NCBI RefSeq assembly: GCF_013488225.1
Contig: NZ_CP041238.1
Coordinates: forward strand, 645,501-709,500
Length of the DNA: 64,000 bases
Reading direction: 5' to 3'
Origin: Sinorhizobium mexicanum
Lineage (GTDB): Bacteria > Pseudomonadota > Alphaproteobacteria > Rhizobiales > Rhizobiaceae
The notes under the pieces were generated by a model, which worked only from the letters and a program-made list of their open reading frames with translations, was not told the DNA's origin and did not search any database. The translations under genes and the position numbers were made by a program. Shown one piece after another: positions 1 through 8,000 of this stretch; within the stretch, counting starts at the first letter, position 1; each line of letters starts with the position of its first letter.

Positions 1-920
1 TTGTCGCCGACAAGCTCGATCGCCTGAAACTGCATGTCATTGATCTCACCGATGGCGCGGTGCTGGAGACCGGCTGCGTCTACGTCGTGCCGCTGATGGA
101 GAGCCTGGCACTGCCGGAAAACATGTCGGCCTCCGCCAATCCGAAGAGCTCGACCGGCCGCCTCGATATATTCACGCGCGTCATCACCGACAGGGCGCAG
201 GAGTTCGACAAGATCCCCGCCGGCTACAGTGGCCCGCTCTATCTGGAAATCAGCCCGCGCACTTTTCCGATCGTCGTCAGGCGCGGCTCGCGCCTGTCGC
301 AGATCCGCTTCCGCGTCGGCCATTCCGTTCTCTCGGAACAGGAACTGCTGGCGCTGCACGAAAGCGATGTCCTCGTCGCCAGCGAGCGGCCCAACGTCAC
401 CGGCGGCGGCATTGCGCTCTCGATCGACCTCAAGGGCACCGGTCCGGACGGCCTGATCGGTTACCGCGGAAAGCACCACACCTCGGTGGTCGATGTCGAC
501 AAGAAGGCGGAGCACCCGGTCTTCGACTTCTGGGAGCCGCTTTACAGCCGGGGCCGCGATGATCTGATCCTCGATCCGGACGAGTTCTATATCCTCGTCT
601 CGCGCGAGGCGGTGCATGTTCCGCCGCTCTACGCGGCCGAAATGACGCCCTTCGATCCTCTGGTTGGCGAGTTCCGCGTTCACTATGCCGGCTTTTTTGA
701 TCCGGGCTTCGGGCACGCGTCGGCCGGGGGCAGCGGCAGCCGGGCGGTGCTGGAGGTCCGCAGCCACGAAGTGCCGTTCATCCTGGAGCACGGCCAGATC
801 GTCGGCCGCCTGGTCTACGAGCACATGATGGAGCGGCCGGAGGGGCTCTACGGACTCGATCTTGGCTCGAACTATCAGGCGCAAGGCCTGAAGCTTTCCA
901 AGCATTTTCGTGCCGAGTAA
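1..920 (+). CDS. dcd: 2'-deoxycytidine 5'-triphosphate deaminase, 3' part (5' end outside window)
   Basis: This is the C-terminal part of a dCTP deaminase, which deaminates dCTP to dUTP to feed thymidylate synthesis in the cytoplasm. The reading frame is open from base 3 to the TAA at 918-920, so the true start lies left of the window; the GTG at 60 is an internal codon. The visible part has the dUTPase-like beta fold signatures of this family, such as an S-S-T-G-R-L-D stretch followed by R-V-I-T-D and the Y-S-G-P-L-Y-L-E-I segment. A second, similar half follows, as expected for the long two-lobed alphaproteobacterial form. No operon partner is visible downstream; a tRNA gene follows after 95 bases. 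Confidence 0.85.
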   Translation, partial: VADKLDRLKLHVIDLTDGAVLETGCVYVVPLMESLALPENMSASANPKSSTGRLDIFTRVITDRAQEFDKIPAGYSGPLYLEISPRTFPIVVRRGSRLSQIRFRVGHSVLSEQELLALHESDVLVASERPNVTGGGIALSIDLKGTGPDGLIGYRGKHHTSVVDVDKKAEHPVFDFWEPLYSRGRDDLILDPDEFYILVSREAVHVPPLYAAEMTPFDPLVGEFRVHYAGFFDPGFGHASAGGSGSRAVLEVRSHEVPFILEHGQIVGRLVYEHMMERPEGLYGLDLGSNYQAQGLKLSKHFRAE

Positions 921-1015
921 GCCCAGTTGCAGTGACCTTTTGTGCGTTTCATGGGACGCAATACGCTGTAGACGCTTGACAGATCGCGGCCGTTGATGAA
1001 ATTTCCGCTTCTGTC

Positions 1016-1090
1016 GCGGGTGTAGTTCAGTGGTAGAACGCCAGCTTCCCAAGCTTGATGTCGTCGGTTCGATCCCGATCACCCGCTCCA
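1016..1090 (+). tRNA. tRNA-Gly (anticodon CCC)
   Basis: The stretch folds as a cloverleaf. A seven-base acceptor stem GCGGGTG pairs with CACCCGC at 1080-1086, followed by the discriminator T and an encoded CCA. The T arm contains GGTTCGATCCC and the D loop is of the AGTGGTAGAAC type. The anticodon loop TTCCCAA gives CCC, so it should read GGG glycine codons. The second base pair of the anticodon stem appears to be mismatched (C opposite T), which is tolerable. The gene stands alone between dcd and a binding-protein gene; no integrated element or repeated attachment site was seen beside it. Confidence 0.93.
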
Positions 1091-1239
1091 CTTTTCCTGT
1101 GCCTTCCAACGATATGATGGAAATTCCGAGGAGGCTCGTCTCGTTGAGGTTCCTGTAGCCAGTCGGGCAACATCTCGATAATCTTTGGAAAACCAAACCG
1201 AATCCGCGTGTTGGCCGCGGCTCCAAGTATCGGATCGTA

Positions 1240-2091
1240 ATGACGCGTGCTCTCAGTCTACGTATTTGCGGGATCCTCGCGCTCTGCGCCTTCCTCATCG
1301 CCGAACCGGCGCTTGCGCAACCGCGGGATCTGCCCCTCCTTTTCGACGCCCGCGAACGCATCGCCCGACCGGACCTGACCGGACTTGCACGGCTTCGCTT
1401 TTTGACGACGGTCGATTTTCCTCCGTTCAATTTCATCGACCAATCGGGCAAGCTTTCGGGTTTCCATGTCGACCTCGCGCGCGAAATCTGCCGCGAGCTT
1501 GAGATCGAGGACAAATGCCAGATTCAGGCGGTGACCTACGCCGAACTGATCCCGGCGCTCGAACAAGGCCAGGGCGAGGCCGTCGTCGCGGGCATTGCGG
1601 TTCGCCCCGAGCTGCGCCAGCGTTTTGCCTTCTCCAGGGCCTTCATGCAGATGCCGGCTCGTTTCGCTGTCAACACGAAGGCCGAAGATCCGGTGGCAAA
1701 CGTGGCTGGGCTCGAAGGCAAGCCCGTGGGCGTCCTGTCCGGCACCACCCACGAGGCCATGCTCAAAGCCTTTTTTCCGAAGGTCGAGCCCAAGACCTTT
1801 CCAGACCGGGATGCAATGCTCTCAGCTTTGCGACAGGGCTCGGTTGCGGCCGTCTTCTCTGATGGCATGCAACTCTCTTTCTGGGTTTCGGCGAGCGTCG
1901 CTGGAGGATGTTGTGCCTTGCTCGATGGGGCCTATTTCTCGCAGCATTTTCTGGGGGAAGGTTTGACGATCATGAACCGCAAGGCCGAGCCGGCATTGAC
2001 CCAGGCGATCGATCACGCCTTGCTGGCGCTGTCGCGCAGCGGCAGGCTCGACGAGATCTATCTTCGCTATTTCCCAAACGGTATCTATTGA
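1240..2091 (+). CDS. Periplasmic amino-acid-type solute-binding protein (SBP family 3)
   Basis: The 283-residue product is a family 3 extracellular solute-binding protein, the class that delivers polar amino acids to ABC importers or acts as a sensor domain. It opens with a cleavable signal peptide ending in the A-L-A-Q region near residue 27. Mature-protein motifs include F-P-P-F-N-F-I-D and G-F-H-V-D-L-A-R-E-I in the first lobe and G-K-P-V-G-V-L-S-G-T-T in the second. No permease or ATPase gene lies beside it, so it is an orphan component. It converges with the sterol desaturase gene, 27 bases from it. Confidence 0.85.
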   Translation: MTRALSLRICGILALCAFLIAEPALAQPRDLPLLFDARERIARPDLTGLARLRFLTTVDFPPFNFIDQSGKLSGFHVDLAREICRELEIEDKCQIQAVTYAELIPALEQGQGEAVVAGIAVRPELRQRFAFSRAFMQMPARFAVNTKAEDPVANVAGLEGKPVGVLSGTTHEAMLKAFFPKVEPKTFPDRDAMLSALRQGSVAAVFSDGMQLSFWVSASVAGGCCALLDGAYFSQHFLGEGLTIMNRKAEPALTQAIDHALLALSRSGRLDEIYLRYFPNGIY

Positions 2092-2118
2092 CCGAAGTCG
2101 AGCCGTGTCCGGCTCACG

Positions 2119-2931
2119 CTATCCACGCCGGAAGGGCAGCATCAGCGACCAGACGAGTTTGGTCGGCGCCTCACGCCCATAAGCCTTGAGGCCCGTCTCG
2201 ATAGCATCGTCGCCGCTTGCCGATTGTGCCACATAGGTGGAGAACAGCCGGTCCCAGATGGAAAGGTTGAAGCCGTAGTTGGAATCCGTCTCGACCCTCT
2301 CGACGGAGTGGTGGATGCGGTGCATGTCCGGCGTGACGATGAAGCGCCGCAGCCGCCGCTCGATCTTGGGCCGCAGCCGCAGATTGGCGTGGTTGAACAT
2401 GGCGCCGGCGTTGAGCACGATTTCGAAGAGCAGCACGGACAGCCCGGGGGCGCCAAGCGCGACAATGATCGCCGCCTTCCACACCATCGACAGCAGAATC
2501 TCTAAGGGGTGGAAGCGGAGCGCGGTCGTCAGGTCGACGCCAGGATCGGCATGGTGGACGCGATGGATGCGCCAGAGGATCGGCAGCTTGTGGGAGATGA
2601 CGTGCTCCAACCAGACGGCAAAGTCCAGTGCGACGAAGGCGATGAGGCCGGAAAGCAGCGCTGGGACGCCCAATGCGGGCAGTGCCCCGTATCCGCGTGC
2701 GTCGGCCCAGAGCGCAACGCCCGTGGCTGCGGCCGGAAAGACGATGCGCAGGAACAGCGAAGAGAGAAGGAGGATCGAAAGGTTCGTCGCCCAACGACGG
2801 GCCTTCAACGCTTTCATGAGCTCCGGTCGCTCCAGACGCGGATGAGAGAGTTCGAGAAGCGCGAGGAGGGCGAAGGCAGTCCCGAAGGCGATGAGGCGCC
2901 AGAGCGGTTCCGCAACACCGTAAAACAGCAT
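2119..2931 (-). CDS. Sterol desaturase / fatty acid hydroxylase family membrane protein
   Basis: The 270-residue protein belongs to the fatty acid hydroxylase superfamily of di-iron membrane enzymes that hydroxylate or desaturate lipids or carotenoids. Several hydrophobic helices in the first 100 residues are followed by the conserved histidine clusters: H-x(3)-H in the E-H-V-I-S-H segment, H-R-V-H-H, and a later D-M-H-R-I-H-H. The substrate cannot be told from sequence. The TerB-like gene lies upstream on the same strand, 44 bases away, so the two may be cotranscribed. Confidence 0.88.
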   Translation of the reverse strand: MLFYGVAEPLWRLIAFGTAFALLALLELSHPRLERPELMKALKARRWATNLSILLLSSLFLRIVFPAAATGVALWADARGYGALPALGVPALLSGLIAFVALDFAVWLEHVISHKLPILWRIHRVHHADPGVDLTTALRFHPLEILLSMVWKAAIIVALGAPGLSVLLFEIVLNAGAMFNHANLRLRPKIERRLRRFIVTPDMHRIHHSVERVETDSNYGFNLSIWDRLFSTYVAQSASGDDAIETGLKAYGREAPTKLVWSLMLPFRRG

Positions 2932-2975
2932 TCGTTCAGACCTTGTTGACGCGCCCGGCGATTCCGTAAGAGAAC

Positions 2976-3386
2976 TTACTTCCGGAAGCGTGCGATCGCG
3001 CCGCGTTCGATGCCCGCGCAGGTCAGTTTGTCGAGGCCCAGCCGGTCGCGCAGCAATTGCAGGAGCCGGATCTCCTCGTTGCGAATACGCTGATCAGCAG
3101 CAGCAAGCTCCACGGCGAGCGCATACGCGGTGTCATAAAGCCGTTGCGGCAGCGCTTCGCGGATCATTTCAAGGACGATGTCGAGGCCCTCCGGCGCGGC
3201 GAGCTGGGCCGAGCACTCGCGACCAATGTCGATCAGCCGGTTCTCATCGAAACCCTCGAAGGCGGGCAGAAACTTTACGAGCTCGCCGATGCGGGCAAAT
3301 TCGTCGTCGGTCATGTGCCGATCGACAGCGGACATCATCACCATGACATAGATGAAGGCTTCGTGCTGGCTGAGGCTTGTAGGCAT
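2976..3386 (-). CDS. TerB-family protein
   Basis: The 136-residue, mostly alpha-helical acidic protein resembles the TerB/tellurite-resistance domain. It has paired acidic helices, with D-R-H-M-T-D-D-E-F near residues 22-30 and a similar second repeat around A-A-D-Q-R-I-R-N-E-E. TerB domains bind divalent metal ions and sit in membrane stress complexes, but stand-alone copies like this one have no settled function. No other ter gene is present. It lies between the desaturase gene and the thermonuclease-like gene on the same strand. Confidence 0.75.
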   Translation of the reverse strand: MPTSLSQHEAFIYVMVMMSAVDRHMTDDEFARIGELVKFLPAFEGFDENRLIDIGRECSAQLAAPEGLDIVLEMIREALPQRLYDTAYALAVELAAADQRIRNEEIRLLQLLRDRLGLDKLTCAGIERGAIARFRK

Positions 3387-3434
3387 TTGTCCGGTCTCCT
3401 CTGACGGAGGGCAGTTAGGAATTTCGCGTGGGGC

Positions 3435-4253
3435 TTACAAGTCCGGTGTCGGTATTGTCGCCACCGGTGGTTCATCGATCGTGAGCGGCGCGCGGCTCAG
3501 GTCGCGCGGGTCGTTGCCGTAGAAGCCGAGCTTTGCGCTTCGGGCGGCTTCGGCTTTGACCTCAAGCGAGGTGCCGGGCAGCGGTGTCGCCCAACCGTTG
3601 CTGACCAGCCATTCCGCCGGGTTCTCGTTTCCGACCTTGCAGGCCGTCGTCACGGTTTTCTCGGAATTCTCTTCGGGCTGATCGCAGACGAGCGCCCGCG
3701 CCCTCAGGAAGTTACGAAAGGCGGTGCGCGCGACCATGCCGCAGGGCCAACTGCGGCCGTTGCCCTCGCAGGTTTTCTCGGCATCTTCCGGTTCGATATC
3801 CTTGAGCTGAACGGTCGTGTCGCCCGAGCGGATCAATCCGGCGGCAAGCGCGACCGGGCGCCGGAAGATCATCGTGGCCGTAGCCGGCTTTTCCTTCGGT
3901 TCGGAGAGCGGCGGTCGCGGTGCAATGCGCTCGAGCGGTTGTGCGAGCCCGTCCTGCGGCACGGCAAAAAGCTGCGGTTCGATCGTCCGTGCCGGCAGTC
4001 GGTCGACCTTTCCGGCGCCCGCCTTCTGCTCAGGTACTGCTTGCGACTTGGATACTGCTTGCGGCGGTGGGGCGGCGGGCATCTCCGCCGGCGGGTCCGG
4101 GGCTTCGATCGTTGCCACATCCGGCGTTTCGAGGGGAAAATCCGCTCCGCCACTTTCCTGGCCGCGGATTGCGACGACACCGGCCCAGAGAATACCGGCG
4201 TAAAGCAGCAGGGCGACAAGCCCGCCAGCGATTGTGAACGACTGCTGCCGCAT
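3435..4253 (-). CDS. Thermonuclease-like (SNase fold) membrane-anchored protein, probably inactive
   Basis: The 272-residue product has one N-terminal membrane segment (about residues 5-27) and a long proline/alanine-rich linker. From about residue 130 it carries a C-terminal staphylococcal-nuclease-like domain, with G-D-T-T-V-Q-L, C-G-x-x-A-R and N-G-W-A motifs. In active nucleases the first catalytic arginine lies in an I-R-L-x-G-I-D-A-P-E motif; here the matching stretch reads V-Q-L-K-D-I-E-P-E-D, so that arginine is missing. It is therefore more likely a periplasmic structural or binding module than a working nuclease. It is preceded by the S24 regulator gene, 13 bases upstream, which suggests cotranscription. 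Confidence 0.7.
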   Translation of the reverse strand: MRQQSFTIAGGLVALLLYAGILWAGVVAIRGQESGGADFPLETPDVATIEAPDPPAEMPAAPPPQAVSKSQAVPEQKAGAGKVDRLPARTIEPQLFAVPQDGLAQPLERIAPRPPLSEPKEKPATATMIFRRPVALAAGLIRSGDTTVQLKDIEPEDAEKTCEGNGRSWPCGMVARTAFRNFLRARALVCDQPEENSEKTVTTACKVGNENPAEWLVSNGWATPLPGTSLEVKAEAARSAKLGFYGNDPRDLSRAPLTIDEPPVATIPTPDL

Positions 4254-4266
4254 CAGGAAAGATATC

Positions 4267-4926
4267 CTACTGGCTGGCCCAGATGATCCGGGCGATCCAC
4301 TCCACGTCTGACATTTCGAAATTGCGGTTCGGGTGATCCGGGTTGAGCGACAACAGTTCGATGCCGCTTGACGTTTGCCGTGACAATACTTTCGCCATCA
4401 CCTCGCCCTCGCAGGTCTTGACAACGACACGGTCACCGCGCCGCGCCTGTGCGGTCGGATCGACAATCAGAATATCACCGTCGCGATAGAGCGGCAGCAT
4501 GCTATCGCCCTGGATTTCCAGAGCGTAGATGCCAGAGCGGCGCTCAAGCACTGCAGGAAAGTCGACGACGTCCCAGCCTTGACCGGCGGGGAAGCCGCCG
4601 TCATCGAAGAAGCCGCCGGCGCCGGCCTGCGCGAAGCCAATGAGCGGGATGTCGGCCGATTGCTCCCGCTCGTCCGCCGGCGCGCCCTTTCCCGCTGCAG
4701 GGCGCATGAGGGCCATGAACTGGTCGAGGGAGGAACCGGTTGCCTCTAGGATTTTCGAGATCGATTCCGTCGAGGGCCAGCGGTCGCGACCGTCGGCGGA
4801 TTGGCGCTTCGACTTGTTGAAGGACGTCGGATCGAGGCCGGCGCGGCGCGCCAGGCCGGACGGCGACAGCCGATGGCGCTCGGCCAGCGCGTCAATGGCG
4901 CGCCAGATGCTGTCGTGTGAAAGCAT
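4267..4926 (-). CDS. LexA-like S24 peptidase-domain transcriptional regulator
   Basis: This 219-residue protein has an N-terminal helix-turn-helix (about residues 18-40) and a C-terminal LexA/CI-type autoprotease domain. The G-D-S-M motif holds the nucleophile Ser142. A lysine 37 residues later (Lys179, in V-M-A-K) matches the LexA Ser-Lys spacing, so the dyad looks intact. The ATG at 4926 is chosen because a GGAG lies eight bases upstream; a GTG three codons earlier sits on that Shine-Dalgarno itself. No phage genes are nearby, so this is a free-standing, possibly stress-cleaved repressor rather than a prophage switch. Confidence 0.85.
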   Translation of the reverse strand: MLSHDSIWRAIDALAERHRLSPSGLARRAGLDPTSFNKSKRQSADGRDRWPSTESISKILEATGSSLDQFMALMRPAAGKGAPADEREQSADIPLIGFAQAGAGGFFDDGGFPAGQGWDVVDFPAVLERRSGIYALEIQGDSMLPLYRDGDILIVDPTAQARRGDRVVVKTCEGEVMAKVLSRQTSSGIELLSLNPDHPNRNFEMSDVEWIARIIWASQ

Positions 4927-5032
4927 TCGATCCACTCCGGAACGGCGGACGCCATTCCTTCTGCCTGTCGTTTCAGATTAGCGAAGCAGGCAGTGGCCGT
5001 AAAGAATGCGAAGGAAAATAGTCCTTTGTCGG

Positions 5033-5063
5033 CTACAGCGCCGCGCGTCTTATCAGACGCTGT
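5033..5063. repeat. Fragment of rhizobial mosaic repeat, family B
   Basis: Contains only the CTACAGCG...CGCGTCT-TATC-AGACGC portion of the family B element found elsewhere in the window, so it is a truncated copy. It lies between the divergent S24 regulator promoter region and the 3' end of the HxlR gene. Confidence 0.65.
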
Positions 5064-5082
5064 GGGACTTTAATTGCTGCGG

Positions 5083-5598
5083 TCAGGCGAGCTCCCGCTC
5101 CTTTGCCTTCCTTTCCATGACCTGCTCATAGGCCACCTGCAGCGTCTGCCGCACCGTGGGGCGATCCGCGACGGCGGGCGGGGCGCCGAGATGTTCGACC
5201 CGCAGTTCGTCCATGAACCGCTCCCAGAGTTCCGGCCCGCCTTCCTCCATCAGCTGCGCGCGGATGCTCAGCTCTTCGCTGACCGGCAGATAACGCCGGC
5301 CCCAGGCTCCGAGATGTGCCATGATAGGCACCAATGCGATCGTCATCTCGGTGAGGCTGTAGATCGCCTTCTGCTTGTGGCTGGGATCGTCCCTCTTCGT
5401 CAGCATGCCCATTTCCACCAGCGTCTTCAGCCGATCGGCGAGAATGTTGGAGGAAATGCCCTCCTGCGAGCGCAGGAGTTCGCGGAAATGCCGTTTGCCG
5501 CCGAAAATCATGTCCCGGATGATCAGCAGACTCCATTTGTCACCGAAGACTTCGAGCGAGAGATTGATCGGGCAACCGGAGCGATGGTCGTCTGTCAT
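5083..5598 (-). CDS. HxlR-family winged-helix transcriptional regulator
   Basis: The 171-residue product carries a full HxlR domain in residues 8-105. The signature C-P-I stretch is near residue 9, followed by G-D-K-W-S-L-L-I-I-R-D and then H-F-R-E-L-L-R-S, I-S-S-N-I-L-A-D-R-L and a Y-S-L-T wing. HxlR proteins are small dimeric regulators that often respond to thiol-reactive or electrophilic compounds. The C-terminal extension of about 60 residues is longer than in minimal family members. A direct repeat just upstream of its start is a candidate operator. Confidence 0.9.
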   Translation of the reverse strand: MTDDHRSGCPINLSLEVFGDKWSLLIIRDMIFGGKRHFRELLRSQEGISSNILADRLKTLVEMGMLTKRDDPSHKQKAIYSLTEMTIALVPIMAHLGAWGRRYLPVSEELSIRAQLMEEGGPELWERFMDELRVEHLGAPPAVADRPTVRQTLQVAYEQVMERKAKERELA

Positions 5599-5609
5599 GC
5601 TGGCCCCTG

Positions 5610-5629
5610 TAGATCACAATTTAGATCAC
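5610..5629 (-). promoter_or_regulatory. Direct repeat TAGATCAC x2 upstream of HxlR gene, candidate operator
   Basis: The octamer TAGATCAC occurs at 5610-5617 and again at 5622-5629, a 12-base period, starting 12 bases before the HxlR start codon. HxlR dimers commonly autoregulate from sites close to their own start, so this is a reasonable operator, but binding is inferred. Confidence 0.4.
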
Positions 5630-5848
5630 GATGATTTTGCGACTGTTACCCAAGATCATGAACGTGAACGATTCGGGCAAGGTGAGATGCGGGATGCCGG
5701 CCGGGCCGCTTGCACCTTTCCACATCGGACTGACCGCTTGCAGTATCGCATCAGTGGAGTTAATCTGCAACTGCTTTCAATTTGGTATCAGAATATCGCC
5801 GGCAAGGCGGCCGAGGTCTGACATCGCGGCGCGATTTGTCGAATAGCC

Positions 5849-6427
5849 TCACAGCATCGAAGCAAGTGCACTCCCGGCCATGCCGAAGGAGAACACAACG
5901 AGGCAGGCGGCAGCGATGCGGCGGGGCAGCCGCGGACCGATCGGCTGTCCTGGCAACCGTGCGAGGAAGGTGCCGGCGATGATCCAGAGCGAGCCGGCAC
6001 TCACAACCAGCGCTGCGAAAGCGGCAAGCCAGGGCAGCATCGCTATCAGCCTCACCTGCGGCATGATCGCCAGCGCGATGATCAGCCCCTTTGGATTGAG
6101 CACGGTGGTGATGAACACCTGCCCGAGTGTGATCGGCCGCGCCGCAGTTTCGCGCATCGGAGTCCAGAGCGCATAGGCCATGAAAAGGATCCAGCAGGCG
6201 GCGGCGAGCTTGACGACAAGGCCGATCTCCGGGTGGGCGGACATGAACGGCGCGGCGAGGGCGGCGACCGGTACGACCACCGTCAGATAGCCGCCGAGCT
6301 CGCCAAGAAGCAGCGAAGCCGAACGCCGCACGCCGGCCGCCGCACCGGATAGCCACAGCAGCGTGTTGGTCGGCCCCGGCGTTGCCAGGAGCAGGAGGAT
6401 CGCGAGTACGAACTGGAGTGGCTGCAT
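5849..6427 (-). CDS. LysE-family amino acid/metabolite exporter
   Basis: The 192-residue membrane protein is a LysE/RhtB-type translocator, exporting amino acids or related metabolites across the inner membrane. It begins with the family hallmark helix ending in A-T-P-G-P-T-N, has about six hydrophobic helices, and contains the conserved L-N-P-K-G loop near residue 113. The ATG at 6427 is chosen because the family normally starts directly at this helix; the frame stays open upstream but that extension is not hydrophobic. The substrate is unknown. The marR gene is 127 bases upstream on the same strand. Confidence 0.88.
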   Translation of the reverse strand: MQPLQFVLAILLLLATPGPTNTLLWLSGAAAGVRRSASLLLGELGGYLTVVVPVAALAAPFMSAHPEIGLVVKLAAACWILFMAYALWTPMRETAARPITLGQVFITTVLNPKGLIIALAIMPQVRLIAMLPWLAAFAALVVSAGSLWIIAGTFLARLPGQPIGPRLPRRIAAACLVVFSFGMAGSALASML

Positions 6428-6554
6428 GGACGGTCTTCTGCCTTGTTGTGTCGCTCCGTATCCCCGTAGCGCATCCGCTAACCCGCGAACTTGATCTTGG
6501 TCAATCGCCCGCAGCAAGGATTTCGCAGGTAGGTCGAGCTACCGTCTCGGTGGG

Positions 6555-6968
6555 TCAAGCCCGAGCCTCGATGTACCTTGCTGCCAGCAGGTCTTCGCAA
6601 CCACCTTCCATGAGCGCCGCGTCCAGCGCCTTCTCGTAATCCGGCTGCGCCCTTTCGAGGCGATCACGCCCCTTTTCGGTAAGAACCGTGTAGACACCGC
6701 GCTTGTCGTCCGGGCAGAGATCGCGAATGGTGAGCCCCCCGCGCTCCAGACGCTCAACCATTCGTGAAACCGAGCTTTGGTTGAGGTGTAAATATGCCGC
6801 CAGTTCCTGCATGCGAAGCTCGCAATCCGGCGAACGCGCCAGAACCTCCAGAGCGCGATACTCTGAAAGTCCGAGCCCATGCCCCGCTTGAAGAAACTTG
6901 CCGAGCTCGGTTTCGACGTTGGCGACAGCCTGAATCAATTTGAGCCATGCATCGCTTTTCTTGGACAT
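6555..6968 (-). CDS. MarR-family transcriptional regulator
   Basis: The product (137 residues from the ATG at 6968; an in-frame ATG at 6992 would add eight) has a classic MarR winged helix. The recognition region reads L-H-L-N-Q-S-S-V-S-R-M-V-E-R-L and the wing D-D-K-R-G-V-Y-T-V-L-T. MarR proteins usually repress a neighbouring efflux or catabolic gene and release DNA on ligand binding. The neighbours are a deaminase and two SMR efflux subunits on the same strand. Sequence elements upstream of this gene recur upstream of the SMR genes, so it probably controls both. Confidence 0.88.
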   Translation of the reverse strand: MSKKSDAWLKLIQAVANVETELGKFLQAGHGLGLSEYRALEVLARSPDCELRMQELAAYLHLNQSSVSRMVERLERGGLTIRDLCPDDKRGVYTVLTEKGRDRLERAQPDYEKALDAALMEGGCEDLLAARYIEARA

Positions 6969-7006
6969 GGTAGGCAGGCTCCTCTTGAGCAATGCGCGGA
7001 ACAGGC

Positions 7007-7036
7007 ATCAATATGTATGTCCACGCAAATGCAAAC
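7007..7036. promoter_or_regulatory. Candidate MarR operator upstream of marR
   Basis: The + strand reads ATCAATATGTATGT, then CCACGCAAATGCAAA. The first element matches the minus-strand ATCAATATGCATGC at 8507-8520, and the second resembles the near-palindrome TTTGCATGCGCAAGCAAA at 8546-8563, both upstream of the SMR genes. Shared elements in front of the regulator and its likely target are typical of MarR autoregulation. Confidence 0.45.
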
Positions 7037-7056
7037 TCAAGGAGCGCACCCGCTCC

Positions 7057-7542
7057 CTAACGCGCACCCTGGGCGGCGCGAAAATCGAGAAACGGACGCA
7101 AGCCGTCCGGCACGATAAGCTTCCTCGCGGGCGGCAACTGCCAGTTCCGAGGATCATCGGCGAACAGTGCGTATGTGCCCCGATAGTCGAACCCATGCGC
7201 TGCCGCCTCGTCTCGATCAACAGCAAAGAGCACCTGTGAGATGCCCGCGCATAGCGCGCTCATGTAACACATCGCGCAGGGCTCTCCCGAGGCCAGAAGC
7301 GTCGTCCCGTGAAGATGGGAAGTTCCATGTGCTCGGCACGCATCGCGGATCGCCTCCACCTCCGCATGCGCGGTCAGGTCGTGGTGTTCTTGGACGCGGT
7401 TGACGCCGCGTCCAAGAATGTTCCCGTCGGCGTCGACCACGAAAGCCGTGAATGGTGTGCCTCCGCCATGGACGTGCTCCACGGAGAAGGCGACCGCCTC
7501 CTCCATGAGTTGGATCACGCGGGTGGAAGGATCTCTGGACAT
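7057..7542 (-). CDS. Zinc-dependent nucleoside/guanine deaminase family protein
   Basis: The 161-residue protein is a member of the cytidine/deoxycytidylate deaminase superfamily, closest in layout to guanine or tRNA-adenosine-type deaminases. Zinc ligands and the proton shuttle are all present: His59 and Glu61 in H-A-E-V-E-A and the cysteines of P-C-A-M-C (Cys89 and Cys92). A GGAG lies nine bases before the ATG at 7542. It follows the second SMR gene by 28 bases, so the enzyme is very likely cotranscribed with the exporters. Its substrate is not known; the coupling with SMR exporters suggests a nitrogenous base or guanidine-like compound, which is inference. Confidence 0.85.
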   Translation of the reverse strand: MSRDPSTRVIQLMEEAVAFSVEHVHGGGTPFTAFVVDADGNILGRGVNRVQEHHDLTAHAEVEAIRDACRAHGTSHLHGTTLLASGEPCAMCYMSALCAGISQVLFAVDRDEAAAHGFDYRGTYALFADDPRNWQLPPARKLIVPDGLRPFLDFRAAQGAR

Positions 7543-7570
7543 TCAGATTTCTCCACACAGATTGCGAGAA

Positions 7571-7945
7571 CTAGCGTAGCTCTGCCCGGAGCTTGGCGCT
7601 GTCGGCGAGTTTCAGCCAGACGACACCGCCGATGATGACGGCCAGCCAGAACGCCTGGATCAGAGTGAGCGGCTGGTTGAGCAGGACGCTGCCAAGGACC
7701 GCCGCCCCCACGGCGCCGATGCCTGCCCAGACCGCATAGCCAATGCCGACGTCGATCGTTCGCAGGGCTGCGCTCAGAAAATACAGGGTGAGCAGGAAGA
7801 AGACGATGGCGGCGATCGACCAGCTCAACACGGTGAAGGCCTCGCTGCCTCCTACACTGAGGGCATAGCCGATCTCGAAGACTCCGGCGAGCAGCAGCAT
7901 AGTCCATGCTCGCCCGCTGTTTTCGTTCTTTTGGACTGGTGTCAT
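7571..7945 (-). CDS. SMR-family efflux subunit (second of pair)
   Basis: This 124-residue, four-helix membrane protein is a small multidrug resistance transporter, working as a dimer in the inner membrane by proton antiport. The essential glutamate of helix 1 is present as Glu24 in G-V-F-E-I. The A-V-W-A-G-I-G-A-V-G-A-A stretch of helix 3 resembles the guanidinium-exporter (Gdx/SugE) subtype more than EmrE. An N-terminal extension of about 14 polar residues precedes helix 1. It lies 55 bases after another SMR gene, so the two probably form a heteromeric exporter, as in known paired SMR systems. Confidence 0.9.
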   Translation of the reverse strand: MTPVQKNENSGRAWTMLLLAGVFEIGYALSVGGSEAFTVLSWSIAAIVFFLLTLYFLSAALRTIDVGIGYAVWAGIGAVGAAVLGSVLLNQPLTLIQAFWLAVIIGGVVWLKLADSAKLRAELR

Positions 7946-8000
7946 GGTGTTCGATTCCTTTCAGGTGGGGTGAGCTTGAATGCATCCCGCGCGCGTCGGT

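Noticed and set aside
1016..2091. Integration site at the tRNA-Gly gene
   Set aside because: No integrase, no repeated 3' tRNA fragment and no shift in composition are seen beside it.
5631..5846. A 71-codon + strand frame between the HxlR and LysE genes
   Set aside because: No ribosome-binding site; it overlaps the candidate HxlR operator region and resembles no family.
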